Shown piece by piece: positions 1 through 5,393 of a DNA stretch of 7,417 nt. The notes beneath the pieces were generated by a model. That model ran no database searches, was not told the DNA's origin, and worked only from the letters and a program-made list of their open reading frames with translations. The number at the start of each line of letters is the position of its first letter. The stretch's first letter is position 1. Origin of the DNA: CAYOVG01 sp964407285 (lineage in GTDB: Bacteria > Desulfobacterota > Syntrophobacteria > Syntrophobacterales > Syntrophobacteraceae); assembly GCA_964407285.1 (NCBI GenBank), contig CAYOVG010000349.1:1-7417 (forward strand). Direction: 5' to 3'. The translations under genes were made by a program, and so were the position numbers.

Positions 1-6
1 ATGATG

Positions 7-642
7 TTAGGATTGGGTGGCAAGGACCACGTAATTCCCGCCGTGGTGAACGACCTTGTATCCTCGGGAAAGAGCGAATCCCGTGAGTCCGTCGCCGTTG
101 CCTGGGCATCCGGGCATAGCGGTCAAGGTGTCGTAATCAATGATTTCATCCTGTCTCGCGCGAATGTTTGCCGTGAGCACCACTCCGTTCGAGCCAACGT
201 GGTTTTGCGCGTACGTGGGGTCTATAGTCAGGTACGCGCCGCTGCCGTAAGCGCAGCCGTTTCCGATCAGCCAGCCGTTCTGGAAAATGCTCACCGCGTT
301 GTCGTAACTTCCCGTTCCGTGATAAAGCGGGCCGATGATGATTTCGTCGGTCTGGAACATAGAACTTGGACCCAAGCCCATGGCAAAGGGGTCCTGGGCA
401 GTGCTGCCGAAAAACGGGCTCGCCGAGGATGCGCCCTGCCCAAAGCCCGGGAACGAAGCGGCCTGCCTGGTAGCCGACTGTGCCGGGTTGGCCCAGGCGT
501 TGGACACCGGATTGACCCGGGCACTGGGTGCAGGGGGGGCCAGTCCGAAGCCGGGCAAGTGCTTCTTGGCCCATCGCGCGGCTGTGACGATGAAGTACGC
601 GACCGCAAGCACGGACAGTAAGGCGGCTATCTTATGCTCCAT
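7..642 (-). CDS. Membrane-anchored PARP-like ADP-ribosyltransferase-fold protein
   Basis: This 211-aa protein has one hydrophobic segment (about residues 5-22) followed by basic residues (R23, K26, K27). Next comes a Pro/Ala/Ser/Gly-rich, probably disordered linker (about 28-100), then a compact C-terminal domain (about 104-209). The domain shows the PARP-type pattern: LYHGT (H108), NGWLIGNG, GSGAYLT (Y137), then a final GGNYVVL strand (N203). In active PARPs the triad is H-Y-E. Here Asn occupies the place of Glu, so poly-ADP-ribosylation is unlikely; mono-ADP-ribosyl transfer, NAD binding only, or another ligand are possible. It is last in a three-gene minus-strand operon, 13 bases after the lipoprotein gene, and AGGTGA precedes its ATG. 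The basic residues after the membrane segment favour a cytoplasmic catalytic domain, but an uncleaved signal peptide is not excluded. The fold assignment rests on motifs alone; target and role are unknown. Confidence 0.62.
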   Translation of the reverse strand: MEHKIAALLSVLAVAYFIVTAARWAKKHLPGFGLAPPAPSARVNPVSNAWANPAQSATRQAASFPGFGQGASSASPFFGSTAQDPFAMGLGPSSMFQTDEIIIGPLYHGTGSYDNAVSIFQNGWLIGNGCAYGSGAYLTIDPTYAQNHVGSNGVVLTANIRARQDEIIDYDTLTAMPGCPGNGDGLTGFALSRGYKVVHHGGNYVVLATQS

Positions 643-655
643 GTCTCACCTGCTT

Positions 656-1027
656 TTAATGAACGAGTTCTCGTATCTCAGCCGGGAAGTCTTCCGCAGA
701 CGGCCTGAATGAGGACGAAGTAGTGCGCGCCCTGATCATGTAGGCTCGTGCTGTGGGCACGTCGCCTTCGTAGTAAAAACTGGCCGCCATGAATGTGTAG
801 GCTTCCGCTTGCTGATGGCCGGATAACTCGCCGGCCAGTGCTTGAGACAAATATTCGAGTGCCCGGCCGAACCTGCAGGACTTGTACGCCGCTTTACCGA
901 GGCTCAGATAGTGCTCGGTGACCGGTTTGGGCGCGATGTTTTCCACTCGGGTCACATAGGTTTTGGAACAACTTGTGACGAGCAGGAACACCGCAAGCAA
1001 GCCCAGGATGCGATGCGCGGATTTCAT
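656..1027 (-). CDS. Small TPR-type lipoprotein
   Basis: This 123-aa protein begins with a lipoprotein signal: basic n-region (MKSAHR), hydrophobic core, and lipobox V17-T18-S19-C20. C20 would be the lipidated residue, and Ser at +2 agrees with outer-membrane sorting in Gram-negative bacteria. Residues about 36-103 form helical pairs of TPR type, with a YLSLGKAAYKSCRFGRALEYL pattern split between helices and a second AEAYTFMAASFYYEGDVPTA unit. The tail (SFRPSAEDFPAEIRELV) resembles the Asp/Pro-Phe-Pro tail seen after TPRs in envelope proteins that accompany PEGA domains. The ATG lies one base after the stop of the upstream gene, with AGGAGG inside that gene's 3' end, so the two should be co-translated. 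It is probably a scaffold for an envelope complex; the partner is unknown. Confidence 0.72.
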   Translation of the reverse strand: MKSAHRILGLLAVFLLVTSCSKTYVTRVENIAPKPVTEHYLSLGKAAYKSCRFGRALEYLSQALAGELSGHQQAEAYTFMAASFYYEGDVPTARAYMIRARTTSSSFRPSAEDFPAEIRELVH

Positions 1028-1028
1028 G

Positions 1029-1520
1029 TCAGCCTCCTGTGGATTCGTGGAACGCGGTTGACTTGTACATGTTCACGTCGAGAACATTCATCGAGTGCGG
1101 CCTGATCCGAACAGCCTTCTCGAACCTTGCGGCGCGGTAAGAGAATTCAAAAATGTATTCTCCGGACAGGATTTTCTGGTTTCCGGCATAATGCGTCTCA
1201 AAACTCGACAGGAGTTGGCCCTGGGCGTTCCTGATGCGCACCCGTGCATAGGGGTTGAGTTTGAGGGTTATGTAGGCCAACGCAGGCCTCGGTTCTTCGG
1301 GTTGCGGTATCCGCTCCAGGGCCCGGTTTTCGAAGCCTGCTGCAAGACGCTCCACAGCTCCCCGGATTTTTGGATACTGAATCACTCCGTAGGCGAGCAG
1401 GAGCGATGCGAGCACAATGCCGCCTATCTTTGCCGCAGTACCGAATTTGCCTGATCCTCGAACACTTCCCCCGGGAAGCAGTAGCTGTGTGCTTGTGCCC
1501 GGGCCTGATGATCCACTCAT
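1029..1520 (-). CDS. Single-pass membrane protein with PEGA-like C-terminal domain
   Basis: This 163-aa protein has a Gly/Ser-rich N-terminus (about 1-28), one transmembrane helix (about 31-48), a short amphipathic linker (about 50-80) and a beta-rich domain (about 82-152). That domain has the PEGA layout: ITLKLNPYARVRIRNAQGQ, then a short loop, LSGEYIFEFSYRA, and a final VRIRPHSMNVLDVNMY strand. PEGA domains are small beta-sandwich modules, usually on the outer face of the membrane. The canonical Pro-Glu-Gly-Ala string is replaced by NPYARV, so this is a divergent member. The ATG has AGGAGG about 7 bases upstream. It is the first gene of the minus-strand operon and would be read from a promoter in 1521-1680, where I see no clear -35/-10 pair. 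A structural or sensing role in the envelope is an inference. Confidence 0.6.
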   Translation of the reverse strand: MSGSSGPGTSTQLLLPGGSVRGSGKFGTAAKIGGIVLASLLLAYGVIQYPKIRGAVERLAAGFENRALERIPQPEEPRPALAYITLKLNPYARVRIRNAQGQLLSSFETHYAGNQKILSGEYIFEFSYRAARFEKAVRIRPHSMNVLDVNMYKSTAFHESTGG

Positions 1521-1764
1521 CGTGCGCCTCCTTGTTTAGGGTTGTCCTATTTCCGGCCTCCTAACCGAAATATGTTGCTCCGCTTCGTTTTGGGGCATTT
1601 GCTGAACTGAAAAAGATTCCAGCCGGGAGCTGCCGTCCCATGCCCCCCTCGCTGTACTGTGAGTCTCCCTGAAACGGGCAATGTGTCGCTGTTTGCGGCT
1701 CTTTTTCACTGCCAAGAGACAAACCGCCGAAAGCTTTATAAATACGGAGAGATTCTCGTTACTT
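1521..1764. other. Divergent intergenic region
   Basis: About 240 bases separate the minus-strand envelope operon from the plus-strand HerA operon, so both promoters should lie here. On the minus strand there is a strong AGGAGG for the PEGA-like gene (revcomp of about 1527-1532) and a second AGGAGG-like string further upstream (near 1556-1562). I find no convincing sigma-70 pair in either direction. On the plus strand a TATA-like element lies at 1728-1743. A plus-strand reading frame runs through 1681-1764 into the next gene, but its ATG at 1681 has no Shine-Dalgarno and its composition (Cys, Arg and Phe rich) does not look like a real N-terminus. Confidence 0.6.
1728..1743 (+). promoter_or_regulatory. 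Archaeal-like BRE/TATA element
   Basis: The string CGAAAGCTTTATAAAT has an A-rich upstream element followed by TTTATAAAT, matching the layout of an archaeal BRE/TATA promoter. The TATA centre (about 1739) lies about 26 bases before the ATG at 1765. That spacing would give a leaderless or nearly leaderless transcript and would explain why this gene alone in its operon has no well-placed Shine-Dalgarno. As a bacterial -10 (TATAAA) it has no recognisable -35 at 16-18 bases upstream. Pattern-based only. Confidence 0.35.
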
Positions 1765-2280
1765 ATGAGTGGCGAATATCCTGATTTTGAAAAAGAGCGG
1801 TATGTGCACAGCCTGCTAACCGCTCCAAACTACGCTGCCGGCGGGAGCTATCTATTCTCTCCCCTTGCCTATACGGGTGCAGCCGAGAGCGCCGGTTCGC
1901 GTGGTTCAGCGATAGACGGCTTTCTTTCCGCCAAGACTTCCAGGTCCGAGGATCGGATCGAGGCCATCATCGAGGCCATCGAGAAGCGAAGACTCATTAA
2001 GGAGGAGAATTTCTATGGCATTGAAAGGGACCTTTGCGCCTGCCAAAACCTGCTCTTCGAGATGGGCTACAAAGTCTATCGAAGGGACCGGGACTGGCTT
2101 GCGCTCGAAACCCGGAAGATCGACCTGGAACGGGACCGGAGGATGGAGCTTGCCGCGTATTTCAGAGACGTTCTGCTGTTGGGAAAAGAGCTGCGGGATA
2201 CCTTGGAGTACCGGCAATCGGTCCTTGATAAAGCGAAAATGCTTGGAGGAAACACTACACAAGATGAAATACAGCTATAA
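1765..2280 (+). CDS. Charged alpha-helical protein, first gene of HerA-nuclease operon
   Basis: This 171-aa protein is unrecognised. After an N-terminal stretch rich in Ala, Gly and Ser (about 20-58) it is strongly helical and highly charged. Residues 62-80 (EDRIEAIIEAIEKRRLIKE) and about 112-158 have coiled-coil-like spacing. Cys91 and Cys93 form a CAC motif. There is no signal peptide or membrane segment, so it is probably cytoplasmic. I start it at 1765 because the upstream in-frame ATG at 1681 lacks a Shine-Dalgarno and the TATA-like element lies between them; GGAGA at 1746-1750 is about 14 bases away, too far to be a good ribosome site. Its end overlaps the next gene by 17 bases. Because it is coupled to a nuclease and a HerA-type motor, an adaptor or DNA-binding subunit is a reasonable guess, without direct evidence. 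Confidence 0.65.
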   Translation: MSGEYPDFEKERYVHSLLTAPNYAAGGSYLFSPLAYTGAAESAGSRGSAIDGFLSAKTSRSEDRIEAIIEAIEKRRLIKEENFYGIERDLCACQNLLFEMGYKVYRRDRDWLALETRKIDLERDRRMELAAYFRDVLLLGKELRDTLEYRQSVLDKAKMLGGNTTQDEIQL

Positions 2281-2425
2281 AGACATCACCATGCAGGACG
2301 TGGAAAAGCTCTACCAGGTCCCGGGAGCCTTCGCTCTTTCGATGGAAACACATCAACTGGAGAAAGTGGTCGTTTATTTTGTGAAGGAAATGCAGGTCAG
2401 GAGCCGCTATCAATGTTCAACATGA
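2264..2425 (+). CDS. 53-aa microprotein linking helical protein and nuclease genes
   Basis: This 53-aa reading frame begins MKYSYKDITMQDVEKLYQ and ends in RSRYQCST. It overlaps the preceding gene by 17 bases and the nuclease gene by 13. GGAGG (2245-2249) lies about 14 bases before the ATG, a long but possible spacing. The sequence looks protein-like: a short acidic/basic helix (about 9-18), then PGAFALSMETHQLEKVVVYFVKE, which could form a helix-strand unit. It fills the only space between the two larger genes and preserves the chain of overlaps in the operon, which argues for a real gene. Function is unrecognised; a small regulatory or structural subunit of the motor-nuclease complex is conceivable. 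Confidence 0.55.
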   Translation: MKYSYKDITMQDVEKLYQVPGAFALSMETHQLEKVVVYFVKEMQVRSRYQCST

Positions 2426-3192
2426 ATCATAAACGAATCTTAAGCCCGTCGGCCATTTTGTCCTACAAGCGGGACCATGAATTTCGGTGGGGTTGTCCTC
2501 GAAAGTATTACCTTAGATACATCAAGAAGCTGAAACCCAAATCCAAGCTGTGCTTCGTTGTCGGCCAGGTGGTTCACCAGGTGGCGGAAGACTTGGTGCG
2601 GGAGTACACAGCCGATGTTCTTGAGATGCCGTACTCGGAATTTCGGGCTGTTGCTCTGGACAGGCTGGGTTTCCTATGGAACTCGAGAATTCTCGAGATT
2701 CAGAAGCTCTGCGGCCATCGGGACGAGGTCGGGACCCAGTTTCAAGAAGCGCAAAAAATGGTCTTGAACTGGTTACACCAATTTATCCGGGAAATGGCTG
2801 CCGGAATAAGTCCGCCGGAGCCGGAAAAACGCCTTATGAGCGCCAAACATGGCGCCCAGGGAATCGTGGATGCCCGTTATTCTCGAGAATTCGTCGAGAT
2901 TAGGGATTATAAGACTTCCAAGTATGCGGACATTTCACCGGACATCAAACTCCAGCTTGCCATCTATTCCCTGCTCGAACAGGAAGCGCACGGAAAACTT
3001 CCGGACCGGGTGTCGGTTCATTTCCTGAAATTCCCATCCTCTAAAGACAATCCCAAGATATTCAAGCCTACCCAGGCTCTGGTGGATTATGCTGCGGAAG
3101 AAATCCGACGTATGCACCAAATCATCGAGTCCGAGCGGGAAGAAGATTACCCCTGCCTTTGCGGCGGGTGGTGTGCGAGGGAGTTTCAATGA
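2413..3192 (+). CDS. Cas4/RecB-like PD-(D/E)XK nuclease with probable Fe-S cluster
   Basis: This 259-aa protein has the RecB-family nuclease motifs in order: an N-terminal helix with SPSAILSYKR and GCPRKYYLRY (C28), GQVVHQVAE (H55, E59), GIVDA (D153), EIRDYKTSK (D165, K167) and QLAIYS (Q181, Y185). Together these form the active site for metal-dependent DNA cleavage. The C-terminus has CLCGGWC (C248, C250, C254); with C28 this gives the one-plus-three cysteine layout of Cas4/AddB 4Fe-4S nucleases, though the CxCx3C spacing is tighter than usual. I chose ATG 2413 because AGGAG at 2399-2403 sits 9 bases upstream; ATG 2422 overlaps the previous stop as ATGA and is the alternative. It overlaps the ATPase gene by ATGA at 3189-3192, so the two products are probably made together. 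No cas genes are present, so CRISPR adaptation is not supported. Confidence 0.85.
   Translation: MFNMNHKRILSPSAILSYKRDHEFRWGCPRKYYLRYIKKLKPKSKLCFVVGQVVHQVAEDLVREYTADVLEMPYSEFRAVALDRLGFLWNSRILEIQKLCGHRDEVGTQFQEAQKMVLNWLHQFIREMAAGISPPEPEKRLMSAKHGAQGIVDARYSREFVEIRDYKTSKYADISPDIKLQLAIYSLLEQEAHGKLPDRVSVHFLKFPSSKDNPKIFKPTQALVDYAAEEIRRMHQIIESEREEDYPCLCGGWCAREFQ
2682..2697. repeat. CTCGAG-AATT-CTCGAG palindrome, copy 1
   Basis: CTCGAGAATTCTCGAG is a perfect 16-bp palindrome inside the nuclease gene. It encodes part of WNSRILEIQ (about residues 89-97), between the H55/E59 motif and the catalytic core. The same 16 bases recur in the ATPase gene at 4818-4833. Confidence 0.85.
2882..2898. repeat. CTCGAG-AATT palindrome, variant copy 2
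   Basis: CTCGAGAATTCGTCGAG matches the 16-bp palindrome except for one extra G in the right arm. It encodes part of YSREFVEI (about residues 156-163), directly between catalytic D153 and D165 of the nuclease. Confidence 0.7.
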
Positions 3193-5174
3193 TCGTGACT
3201 GTTGCGGAAAAACTGAGACGGCTCGAGCCTTTTGTCGCCGGCCATGAGCTTCGGAGCTTGTGGTCGTTGTATCAGATAGAGGAGAATCCCAGAGCCAAGC
3301 GCGAGATTGAATCCATGATCGATTCCATGCTGTTGGAGCGCACCGGGGTTGCGTTTGAAAACGCCATCATATTACCGCCGCCGGGAAAAGCGGAAGCTGA
3401 AGGCGAAGTGCGGCTCGGCGAGGTCACCTATTGCGGCAAGAAGCTATTCCCCTTCGGCCTTCGAAAGGATGAACTCCTGCGGCACGTGGGACTCTTTGGC
3501 CAGACCGGTTCAGGCAAGACCACGGCCTGCATGAACCTGCTGCGGGAGTTCGTGAAAGCCAAGACGCCGTTTTTGGTTTTTGACTGGAAACGAAACTACC
3601 GGGACCTTCTGAGTCACCCGGATTTCGAGAAGGAAGAAATGCTGATCTTTACCGTGGGGCGGGAAGTAAGCCCGTTCCGCTTCAACCCCAAGATTCCTCC
3701 GCCTGGAGTGGAGCCCCATATCTGGAACAAAAAGCTCATCGAGATCATCGAGAAAGCGTATTTGTTAGGGCCCGGGGCGTCGGACGTATTGATGGACGCC
3801 ATGAGCCTGCCCACTTTTGCGGACATGAAACGCTACATCGATAAGCAGAACCGCCGGGGCAGGGAGATGCTTTGGCTCAGTTCCGCTAAACGAACGCTCA
3901 ACAGTCTCACCTTCCCCGGCCTGAACGAGGTGGTCAATTCTCATTCCTATATTCCCAGTCTCAGTCTCAGTCCCAGTCTCAGTCGCATTTCAATCCCAGA
4001 ACTGTTCCAGAAAAACGTGATTCTGGAACTCGACGGGCTTTCGGATACAGACAAGACCTTCATCATCGGAAGCCTGCTGCTCTGGATTTACTTTTACCGT
4101 ATGCAGCAGCCGGAAAGAGAGGTGCTCAAGCACATCATCGTCATCGAGGAAGCGCATCACCTGCTCCTTCGAACCAGCAAGGAAGAGGACATCACGGACG
4201 TTATCATGAGAGAGATCCGGGAGCTTGGGGAAGGCATCGTGATCCTGGATCAGCATCCCCACAAAGTCTCAGTCTCAGCCCTTGGGAATGTCTACACCCG
4301 TATCGGCTTCCAAACCTCTCTATCTCAAGATTTCTCGAGTTTGAGCCGTTCCCAGCTCATTCCCAGTGGGAATGAGACCTTCTACGGCATGCTCCGGGTA
4401 GGGGAAGCCATTGTGAAGACCGGCAGGGTACCGTTTCCTTTCCTGATTTCGGTTCCCGAATTCCCTATAAAGAAGGGAATAACCCAGGATAAAGTCATAG
4501 AAAGAAGAATAAAGTCGCTTACAGCAAATAACGCAGATAATGAGGGTTTTCCGCCCATAATAAACGATTATAAACTGATTTCAAATCCGGAAACTCTCTC
4601 CCCCATGGAGCGGATCTTGCTCGAAGACATCGCGCTGCATCCTTTCGAAGGCGTGCAGAAACGCTACAGGAAGCTTGGAATGAACCCTCGGGATGGGACG
4701 TTGTGCCTGGATTCCCTGGTGGCGAAGGCCATGCTGAGGCAGGTTTTTGTGGAGCGAAACCGGCTCTTTGAACTGACGCCGCAGGCTGTGGAAGAGCTGG
4801 GGGAAAAAGGCGTAAAACTCGAGAATTCTCGAGTTCGGGGCGGTATCGAGCATAACTACTGGGTGGAAAAAATCCGGAAAGCTTTGGCAAGTCATGGAAA
4901 GGTTACCCTGGAAAAGGACAGTCTGGATCTCGTGGCTGAGTGGGAGGGCGCCCAGGTCGCGGTGCAGGTCGAAACCGGAAAGTCTGATATCGCGAAAAAC
5001 ATCGAGACCCTTTTCAATCATTCCTCCAACCGCAAATTCATGATTGCAACATGGCCTGAAGCCCTCGTAAAAATCCAATCCCTCCTGAACATCCCCCAAA
5101 TCCAGTCCTATCTCGCGAAAGACTTCATCGAAAAAATCATTCCCATCCTGCTCACCGAAAAAACGGAAGCTTAA
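3189..5174 (+). CDS. HerA-like hexameric ATPase fused to a nuclease-fold C-terminal domain
   Basis: This 661-aa protein contains a HerA/FtsK-type motor core: Walker A GQTGSGKTT (104-112), Walker B IIVIEEAHHLL (316-326), VILDQHPHKVS with D354/Q355, and SALGN (363-367). HerA proteins form hexameric rings that move DNA for a partner nuclease. About 85 N-terminal residues precede the core. After an AT-rich linker (about 424-465) come a winged-helix-like region (about 470-545) and a final domain with GGIEHNYWVEKIRKAL (551-566), SLDLVAEW (D580) and VAVQVETGKSDI (E595, K598), which resembles a restriction-endonuclease fold. The D-ExxK spacing is imperfect, so it may be inactive or DNA-binding only. 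The start at 3189 overlaps the previous stop as ATGA, with GAGGGAG upstream; the ATG at 3159 is rejected. Residues 257-265 (SLSLSPSLS) come from a hexamer repeat in the DNA. It is probably the motor of a complex with the upstream nuclease. Confidence 0.88.
   Translation: MIVTVAEKLRRLEPFVAGHELRSLWSLYQIEENPRAKREIESMIDSMLLERTGVAFENAIILPPPGKAEAEGEVRLGEVTYCGKKLFPFGLRKDELLRHVGLFGQTGSGKTTACMNLLREFVKAKTPFLVFDWKRNYRDLLSHPDFEKEEMLIFTVGREVSPFRFNPKIPPPGVEPHIWNKKLIEIIEKAYLLGPGASDVLMDAMSLPTFADMKRYIDKQNRRGREMLWLSSAKRTLNSLTFPGLNEVVNSHSYIPSLSLSPSLSRISIPELFQKNVILELDGLSDTDKTFIIGSLLLWIYFYRMQQPEREVLKHIIVIEEAHHLLLRTSKEEDITDVIMREIRELGEGIVILDQHPHKVSVSALGNVYTRIGFQTSLSQDFSSLSRSQLIPSGNETFYGMLRVGEAIVKTGRVPFPFLISVPEFPIKKGITQDKVIERRIKSLTANNADNEGFPPIINDYKLISNPETLSPMERILLEDIALHPFEGVQKRYRKLGMNPRDGTLCLDSLVAKAMLRQVFVERNRLFELTPQAVEELGEKGVKLENSRVRGGIEHNYWVEKIRKALASHGKVTLEKDSLDLVAEWEGAQVAVQVETGKSDIAKNIETLFNHSSNRKFMIATWPEALVKIQSLLNIPQIQSYLAKDFIEKIIPILLTEKTEA
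3955..3984 (+). repeat. Five tandem YCAGTC hexamers inside the ATPase gene
   Basis: Five consecutive hexamers (CCAGTC, TCAGTC, TCAGTC, CCAGTC, TCAGTC) are read in frame as alternating Ser-Leu/Ser-Pro in a segment between motor motifs. A CTCATTCC string sits just upstream (about 3939-3946), the same string as the arm of the inverted repeat at 4356-4376. Because the unit is 6 bases, gain or loss of units keeps the frame. Confidence 0.85.
4266..4289 (+). repeat. Second CAGTC-type repeat patch
   Basis: TCTCAGTCTCAG followed by CCTTGGGAATG carries the same hexamer unit and the same TGGGAATG arm as the other two patches in this gene. It encodes SVSALGN, which lies in a conserved HerA motif, so at least this patch may be partly coincidence. 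Confidence 0.5.
4356..4376. repeat. Inverted repeat with 10-bp arms in the ATPase gene
   Basis: Arms CTCATTCCCA and TGGGAATGAG are perfectly complementary around a single G. It encodes QLIPSGNE (about residues 389-396). The flanking GAGACC continues the CTCAGTC-like theme. Confidence 0.85.
4460..4480. repeat. Inverted repeat with 7-bp arms in the ATPase linker
   Basis: ATTCCCT and AGGGAAT flank 7 bases at the start of the AT-rich linker region of the ATPase gene. The arm overlaps in sequence with the ATTCCCA/TGGGAAT arms at 4356-4376, so it may be a degenerate relative. Confidence 0.45.
4816..4835. repeat. CTCGAG-AATT-CTCGAG palindrome, copy 3 (20 bp)
   Basis: AACTCGAGAATTCTCGAGTT is a perfect 20-bp palindrome that contains the same 16-bp core as 2682-2697. 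It encodes KLENSRV (about residues 543-549), exactly in the linker between the winged-helix-like region and the C-terminal nuclease-fold domain of the ATPase. Confidence 0.85.
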
Positions 5175-5227
5175 GCAGACCACCAACGCAGTGACAGGAG
5201 CTTAAGCGCCGGTATCAACGAACGAGT

Positions 5228-5262
5228 TTGCCCGGATTACTGGAAGCGACTTTGTCGGGCAA
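5228..5262. repeat. Intergenic inverted repeat TTGCCCG/CGGGCAA
   Basis: Seven-base perfectly complementary arms are separated by 21 bases in the 219-base gap between the ATPase gene and the next small gene. It could form a hairpin in RNA, but the long loop and absence of a following T-run make it a poor terminator by itself. Confidence 0.4.
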
Positions 5263-5282
5263 CACGTGAACCCGCCTTATCA

Positions 5283-5318
5283 GCGTGTCGTCGGGAAGAC
5301 GGCCCGCAAGCCTTTTTT
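5283..5318 (+). terminator. Possible rho-independent terminator after the HerA operon
   Basis: GTCGTC (5287-5292) pairs with GACGGC (5298-5303) around loop GGGAA, and is extended by GCG/CGC across one mismatch. Five bases later comes a run of six T (5313-5318). The gap between stem and T-run and one G-T pair weaken it, but it is correctly placed between the operon and the next gene's Shine-Dalgarno. Confidence 0.42.
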
Positions 5319-5393
5319 CTCCAGCGAGAGCTTTCAAGCGCCATATCCGCCGGGTTTCTCACATTTAAGAAAGTGAAAGGAGGTGAAACGTGG

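Noticed and set aside
1..621. Long plus-strand open frame at the left edge
   Set aside because: It is antisense to the ART-like gene, lacks a ribosome site, and its product is of low-complexity Arg/Gly/Ala type. The minus-strand frame has domain motifs and a Shine-Dalgarno.
1521..1680. Sigma-70 promoter for the minus-strand operon
   Set aside because: A CATATT-like -10 candidate near 1570 has no acceptable -35 at normal spacing, so I do not call it.
1681..1764. Upstream start (ATG 1681) for the first gene of the HerA operon
   Set aside because: No ribosome site, unusual Cys/Arg/Phe-rich N-terminus, and a TATA-like element lies within the extension.
3159..3188. Upstream start (ATG 3159) for the ATPase
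   Set aside because: It lies deep in the nuclease gene without a ribosome site; ATG 3189 has GAGGGAG and the ATGA overlap.
3955..3984. CRISPR-like repeats
   Set aside because: The units are 6 bases with no spacers and lie inside a reading frame; this is a microsatellite-like array, not CRISPR.
4581..5186. 201-aa minus-strand open frame opposite the end of the ATPase gene
   Set aside because: No Shine-Dalgarno, no recognisable motifs, and the plus strand encodes the coherent C-terminal domain of the ATPase.
5169..5207. GCTTAAGC pair as an attachment-site duplication
   Set aside because: Only 8-10 bases match, the unit is itself palindromic, and no integrase is present; noted only as part of the intergenic finding.
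5228..5318. Known riboswitch or tRNA in the intergenic gap
   Set aside because: I could not match the hairpins to any riboswitch class I know, and there is no cloverleaf or T-arm consensus.
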